A DNA stretch of 64,000 nucleotides from Primula veris (Eukaryota; Streptophyta; Magnoliopsida; Ericales; Primulaceae), in assembly GCA_963682055.1 (NCBI GenBank), contig OY821742.1:2689816-2753815 (forward strand). The letters run 5' to 3'. Positions 58,358 to 64,000 of this stretch are shown here, in pieces. Both the position numbers and the translations under genes were made by a program. Numbering within the stretch: the first letter of the stretch is position 1; every line of letters begins with the position of its first letter. The notes beneath the pieces are model-generated. The model was not told the origin of the DNA. It ran no database searches and worked only from the letters and a program-made list of their open reading frames with translations.

Positions 58358-59390
58358 GCTAATATTTAGCTACAACTATTCTTGCAAAGACTTTGAAGTT
58401 TCAACACCAAGACTTTTAGCTTGGGTTGTACCAAAAAGAATTAAGATTTTCGTAAGCTTTTTTTCTAATCGTTTTAAATAATGAATATTGTAGATAGAAA
58501 GGAAAAGTGAAAGAGATTTTTTTTTAACGTGATGTTGCATCTTAAAACTACTTTTTTTTTTTTTACTTAATTCGGAGACAATAAATATATTGATGAGTAT
58601 TAAAAAGATAGCAATTATAATATTATTTTTTTAGGGTTAAGATGGTACAAATAGAAAAGTTTAAGTTATTTAGAAAAAGTGAGTTTGAATTTCATTAATT
58701 AATAAATATTCCAGTTTCGCACATAAAATTTAAATACAAAATTTTATGTCTTTTATAGAGACTATAAGTATGACCTTGCAAAGTGGAAGAAAGATAGATA
58801 CGAAACTCTACCATTATAACACATTTTGATCCATGATAATAAATGAACACTTTATATATGTATAACTTTTATTGAAATTTATATATAATAATCAAGGGGC
58901 CAAATAGATTTCTGACCCCTCGATACAATTTTTTGGGAAATACGTGCTGTCTCAATAAAAAAAAATTGTTAGTTTATTATCGGGTCTTTGTTGCTAAACT
59001 AATAAACAATTTATCAACAATAATTTATCAACAATTTTTATTGCTAAGCTAAGCGACACTCGTTTTACTATCAGTTTAATAACAGAACCTCTGATGGTAA
59101 ACTGACATTTTTTTTTAGTGTCCAGACTACTGATTTGAGTAGTTTAGGCATTAATCAACCTTTAAAGATTTCCATTTTATACAGAGATCGATAGGTTGCC
59201 TTAGTCCTATTCTGTCTTGACTGCTCCTAACACAAATTTTTTTTGTTTAAATATTATTGCTCTTAACAAATTATAGAAATAGATGAAAAAATAATTGTGC
59301 CTTTTTTTCGGGTGAGGTCGGGGCTGTCGCCCTACTTGTCACTTCCCTTAGCTATCCTGATGACAACTGGTACTGAATGTCTATAAAATA

Positions 59391-59614
59391 CTCATTCGTT
59401 TCAAATTGTTGAGACTATACGAAATTACGTGCAATTTCAACCGACAAATAACTCATATATAACTAGTGGGAATCGAATTTTTCAAAAGCTAATCGCATAG
59501 TTCAAATGTTAAATTATTTGAACAAATTTTAAAAATTTAGATTTAAGCACAATATATTTATCGGTCAAAATTACATATAGATAGATAGTGTCCCAATATT
59601 TTAGAACGGGGGAG
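59391..59614. mobile_element. Stowaway-like MITE, copy B
   Basis: Same element and TA flanks as 3332-3555. Confidence 0.7.
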
Positions 59615-60064
59615 TAGTACTCAAGTCAAGATTTACACAAATACTAGTAAAAGTTAAAGGACTGTGCTATTGTGGTCCATAAAGAAAATGAGAATTTTTG
59701 CGCTCAAATATGATAGCTAAGAAACTAAGAGGGTGTCCATATAAAAAAACTAAAAAAGTGCATAAATTCCTGACTTTTTCTTGCTATGAAAAGACACCCA
59801 TATGTATTTTTTACATGCAGGTGCGGTGTTGTTAGATGAGAATCTCGGTTTTAAAGTACGAATTGTCTCGCATATAATGGAAGTCATTGGTGCTTCAAAT
59901 AGACTAACAGTGGATTCATATTCCCAGTTAACGGATGTACGAACTTAAAAGTATTCATTCACTCATTAAAAGTATAAAAAAAAAGTAGTTAGCTTAGTAT
60001 AGCTGCTCCTATATTATTTTGCTACAGTATTTATGACCGTCTTATTTCAATTATTGTTTTCTCC

Positions 60065-60713
60065 TACATTTTTTTGAGTGGCTCAGTTTAAGAAAGTGGG
60101 CCTCGTTGAAAGAGGCCAAGACTTGGAAGGGTCTTAAGTCATTCTTTAAGTCAATGATAGTTGGAAGTATTCGGAATACTTGCGAGTTGGGGCCATACAT
60201 AAACACTATCAGAAGGATAATGCAATTGTGGTTGATAAAAAAAACGAGAGGTATTGTGTTCAATTAAGATAGCTAAGAGCAACCGTATCAACAAATTTAA
60301 TCATTTTTTTGAGTGGGTCAGTTCAAGGAATGAGACCTCGTTGAATGAGCCCAAGACTTGGAAGGGTCGTAAGTCATTCTTCAAGTCAATGGAAGTTGGA
60401 AGTATTCGGAATGTTTGAGAGTTGGGACCATACATAAACACCATCACAATGATAGTGTCATTGTGGTTTATAAAAAAATGAGAGGCATTGCGCTCAATTA
60501 AGATAGCTAAGAGCAATCGTATCAACGACTTTAACCATTTTTTTGAGTGGTTCAGTTCAAGGAAGGGGACCTCGTTGAAAGAGACCAAAACTTGGAAGGG
60601 TCTTAAGTCATTTTTCAAGTCAATGGTAGTTACAAGTATTCAGAATGCTTGTGAGTTAGGATGGGACCATGCAGATTATATGCACCTCTAATTGAGTTTG
60701 GGATGGGACCATT
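60065..60713. repeat. Triplicated ~235-bp repeat with RLP chip, copy B
   Basis: Counterpart of 4010-4653, including the ~40-bp RLP-derived tail at about 60674-60713. The short open frames across it are repeat artefacts. Confidence 0.7.
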
Positions 60714-62066
60714 CCGAATTCGGGCCCTATTAGTAGTGAATGTCTCTTGAATGGCACTCAAATCAAATTTATTGTATATATTTATATTTATTCTTTGCTA
60801 TTAAATTTGATGTTACATGATGTTAATATAATGTTACATGATGCAACTATAAATGATGATACTGCTTATTTTTACTTTTTTTCTTTTTGGTAAAGTTAAA
60901 ACGCATTTTTTACTATTTGTTTTTAACTTGGATTCTATATTATATCTGTGAAATGTTAAATAATAGCGTGAATGATGTTACATTATTATTATTATCCTAG
61001 ATATGAATTTTTAGTTTGTGGAGTGATTTATGGAGAGAGAAAATATGATCTATAATATGAGTGGGGAATGATTTATGAATAATTATGAGATCATGTTTAA
61101 TGAAATTTAAGGTTATTCTAGTTTTATAAATTTACATATATATCGAATCTTTAAAAGATTTAAAAATTCGGCTCTTTATAGATTATGTTTCGTTTTATTA
61201 AATTTACAGTTACAACGACTTGGGTCTTTGGTCAGGTCAATGCCTTTTTTCTGACTTTTTCTTTCTATTAAAATGCTTTCATATGTAGTTTTTTTACATG
61301 CAGGTCATTTCGTAGGTCATATACTAAGCCTGTGTACTAATATGAAAAAATATTAGAGTATCCATAATGGTGTTATTAATTTTGACACATTATTATTTAA
61401 TTATATATTAAAAGATACATATGTAACTTAAATTTAACATTCACATTAGTGTATTAACTTAACAAAGTTATCTAATTTTAATTGAAATTAATTATTAATT
61501 AAAATCTCATTAATTAGTCATTTTGTAAACCCCCACTAATATAGGAAGTAAAATAGGAGTGGTTGAAATAGAGATCACGTTTTAATTAATGGTATTTTGT
61601 CACATCATCGATTAACAATATTAAAAACATTGTTATATTTAACAACTTTTTTAATATCTATAAAGATAACACATGATTTAACTTATCTAATAAAAAAAAA
61701 TGCATTGTTAGCTAACTATTTTAGTTAACAATACAGATAACAATATTATTGTAGATGCCTTTATAATAATAGATAGGTATCGTTTGATGCAAGACAATCG
61801 AAAATACTACTCCCGACTTTTTCACAAGGTGCTGATGCAGAAACAAAAACAAAGTCGGAAGGTTTTTTTATATTTTAAATTTACCTCGCAACCAATTTAA
61901 CCAACGGATTTATAATTTGATAGCTCAGAGTTTTAAATCGCGTTATCACTATCGCCTAATCTTTTTCTTGCTCTAAAAAGGTAAAGGATTTTTTTATTTT
62001 ATTTGTCAATTACTCCATACAATTTTTGAATGGGAACTTTGTAAATGACTTGTTCAGCGACAATTA

Positions 62067-62601
62067 TGTTGGGTACGTTGTAAATAAATACAATAATTTC
62101 TACGGAAAAGAAATGGACAAATAAACAGAAAATGGTTTCCTCAAATATATAAATATCAATTACAAGATTTAACATAAAATAATGTAAATGATACCGAAAT
62201 GGACTAAAGTCCGAGACGAGGTAACTGCAAGCAGTTTCCCTTAAACGATATTTGCCCCGCCACCTCTGCTTCTGGCTACATGGGGCACTTCATTCCCAAG
62301 GTACAACGTCTATCACATGTGACTCGGCGGAAACGGCACCGAGCCACGGTCGGGCCGTTGGTGGTGCGTACTCTCTCTCTATATGTATGCATGTGTGTAT
62401 GTGTGTGAATGTGTATATGATGTATGTATTTTCTTGTCTTGAAAAAAGTGTCCTAATGTTACAAGACCATTTTTCCTTTTAACCTTGTCTTTGTAACATC
62501 TTTTACCAATTAAAAGACCCACATAAATGGGGGAATAAATGGTTTTTTATAACCACAAACTTAATAGCATTCACTCCATAAAACCATAAGTTTTTCCAAC
62601 A
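62067..62601 (-). mobile_element. 3' LTR of a Copia element (minus orientation)
   Basis: 535 bp with 6-bp inverted ends TGTTGG...CCAACA. It begins exactly where the duplicated flank breaks off; copy A continues uninterrupted at 24946, which is an empty site. ATCCCCCACAT follows at 62602-62612, i.e. ATGTGGGGGAT on the minus strand directly before TGTTGG. This is the classic Copia polypurine tract/3' LTR junction and fixes the orientation. The 5' part of the element lies beyond 64000. Confidence 0.85.
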
Positions 62602-62617
62602 ATCCCCCACATGAATG
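62602..62617 (-). promoter_or_regulatory. Polypurine tract of the Copia element
   Basis: Reads GCATTCATGTGGGGGAT on the minus strand, next to the LTR. Confidence 0.8.
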
Positions 62618-63185
62618 CGATCTAAAACATGCAACGTGCAACTAAATGCAATCGAGAGAACCACGAGAATTCACTGCATAAGGACAGGTAGCGCGCGCCT
62701 TGAACCTGCCATAGTGATGTAAAATCTGATATGCTACTATTGGGTAGCCTTAAAGCCTTGAACCCTTTAGCGTTTGTGCATACCAGGGTAATACTCACAC
62801 AATGTCCTCTCTACACCACTTACTAAGCCCTTTGGTTATTGTCCATATTTGGCCCTGGACTGCCTTGGCAAATTCAACCGAGTGCTCTAGTGATTTAGCC
62901 CTAGATCATCACATAGTATCGGCCATACACACTCGTTATAGGTGATTTTCAAGTCAAGGGTGTCCTGACTCACCCCACTCGACCTTCGAGATACTTGATT
63001 CATTAAGAGCCTCATGCTCACCCTTAAAATGGTACAGGTCTATCACTCTTTCATCATAGAAATGGGCTGAGAACTTATGTTCTCGAGTGCTTTGTTCGGT
63101 TACCCGCACAATTCAGTTTCCCATTGAACCCGAGACTGAAGTTTACAGTTCAGGTTGGGTTACCTATGCGAAGGTTTCCAATTTA
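62618..63185 (-). other. Non-coding region between Copia pol and its 3' LTR
   Basis: No open frame of interest. It corresponds to the untranslated stretch upstream of the polypurine tract. Confidence 0.6.
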
Positions 63186-63800
63186 TTGGGCTTCAAACCC
63201 CATTTCCCTCGATGATGCTTCAACTCCTCTACGAGTCAAGCATTTTGTATATGGATCCGCATTATTATCCTTAGACCTTGCAAAGTCTATGGATACCATA
63301 ATTTTTGCTAGCAATTCCTCTTACGGATTTGTGTCTCCGACGAATATGTCATGACTTTGTCGGGACTTTCCATTATACAAATTATTCTGATCCCGTTTAA
63401 TAACTGACTGACTGCAGCAGTACACGTTTATTGCGGGAACAGATTTTAGCCACTTGGAATACCTTCCAAGACTTCTCAGCCAAACTGCCTCTTCTGTAGC
63501 TTGATTCAACGTTATGAATTCTAACTCTACAGTTTCTCCAACTATGCAGGTCTATTTTACAGACCTCCATAAGACTGCAACCTCTTTAAGTACAAACATA
63601 TCCACTAATGGACCTTGTACTGTTAAAGTTCGAGATTCACTTGGTATCTAAATACCCTCCAAACATTTTGGACATCTCGTATAACACAGTTCATGATTGG
63701 CAGTATACCTCATGTATCTGAGAAGCCTCATTGGCAAACCTACTCGGTATGCTCACTGAGTTGGCTATATCTGGTCTAGTGCAGTTCTTGACGCACAAGA
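63186..63800 (-). pseudogene. Decayed Copia pol, end of RT and RNase H
   Basis: Minus-strand translation in shifting frames gives the end of Copia pol: YTANHELCYTRCPKCLEGYLD (RT/RNase H border), STRSISGYVCTL, LEFITLNQATEEAVWLRSL, PAINVYCCSQSVIKRDQNNL, YNGKSRQ, then in another frame HIRRRHKSV, and in a third VSIDFARSKDNNADPYTKCL and SSREMGFEAQ. At least two frameshifts and in-frame stops (for example where the family has the W of DANW) are visible, so this copy is defective. The more 5' domains lie outside the window. Confidence 0.8.
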
Positions 63801-64000
63801 GACTACATATGATAAGTTAGGTGTTTGTTTTAGTCTATATAGTGACTTAACAAGTTTTTGCACCTTGACTTACTTTACACGGAACCAAGACCCAATGGGT
63901 TGTTCCTAATTCTCTAGATCTCCATTTATAAAACACATGTTCTCATTAATTAATGATGCGTCCTTTTATAGAGATTAGAGTATAGACATTAAAATTATCA

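Larger units (their letters stand above)
57680..60786. repeat. Duplicated RLP 5' end and flank, copy B (matches 1636-4726)
   Basis: Near-identical partner of copy A. Beyond it, 60787-61388 is absent from copy A (replaced by MULE-1) and holds only AT-rich sequence. 61389-62066 matches 14056-14231 plus 24435-24946. No gene lies in 58360-62066. Confidence 0.9.

Overview
This is plant nuclear DNA, most likely from a eudicot: it has intron-bearing genes with GT/AG junctions, an EIX-type leucine-rich-repeat receptor-like protein (RLP), plant-type Mutator-like elements (MULEs), Ty3 and Copia LTR retrotransposons, Stowaway-type MITEs and TTTAGGG-type repeats. I see no rRNA, tRNA or CRISPR. The species cannot be fixed from the sequence.

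The skeleton is a tandem RLP cluster on the minus strand that transposons have dismembered. Unit 1 (left) keeps only the first ~215 codons (1636-2282), because an LTR ending at 1635 sits inside the gene. Unit 2 is a relic: a ~75-bp piece of the membrane-anchor coding region (30790-30814 plus 48226-48275), split by a retrotransposon, and an amplified piece of 5' flank (50110-51960). Unit 3 (55183-58323, 1046 aa) looks intact. The last three exons of a glutamate dehydrogenase gene lie between units 2 and 3. The 5' flanks of units 1 and 3 are near-identical over several kb, so each serves as the empty-site reference for insertions in the other.

4727-24434 holds two related MULEs. MULE-1 (4727-14055) and MULE-2 (14681-22507) each carry, on the minus strand, a transposase fused to an OTU cysteine-protease domain and a four-exon plant-mobile-domain (PMD, MAIN-like) gene. 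MULE-2 is nested in an unrelated non-coding MULE (14232-24434) with a perfect 9-bp target-site duplication. Both have clusters of palindromes built on AAACCGTAGATT at their ends and just upstream of the transposase gene, TTTAGGG arrays between the two genes, and an AT-rich minisatellite upstream of the PMD gene. MULE-1's transposase is open; MULE-2's has a stop at the first SWIM cysteine.

25379-30587 is a MuDR-type element (25618-30302; spliced 1053-aa transposase) nested inside a shorter relative.

30815-48220 is a 17.4-kb Ty3/Tat-lineage retrotransposon resembling the Retand group: near-identical 569/568-bp LTRs, 5-bp duplication CTATC, a PBS matching tRNA-Asp, gag-protease, and RT / RNase H / second RNase H / integrase. 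Between pol and the 3' LTR lie ~10 kb with an 86-bp tandem repeat and a set of antisense genes: one spliced 672-aa gene, two further coiled-coil exons, and five small single-exon coiled-coil genes, each with its own TATA box. This antisense gene island and the OTU+PMD MULEs are the most unusual content.

The right end (62067-64000) is the 3' LTR and decayed pol end of a minus-strand Copia element running out of the window.
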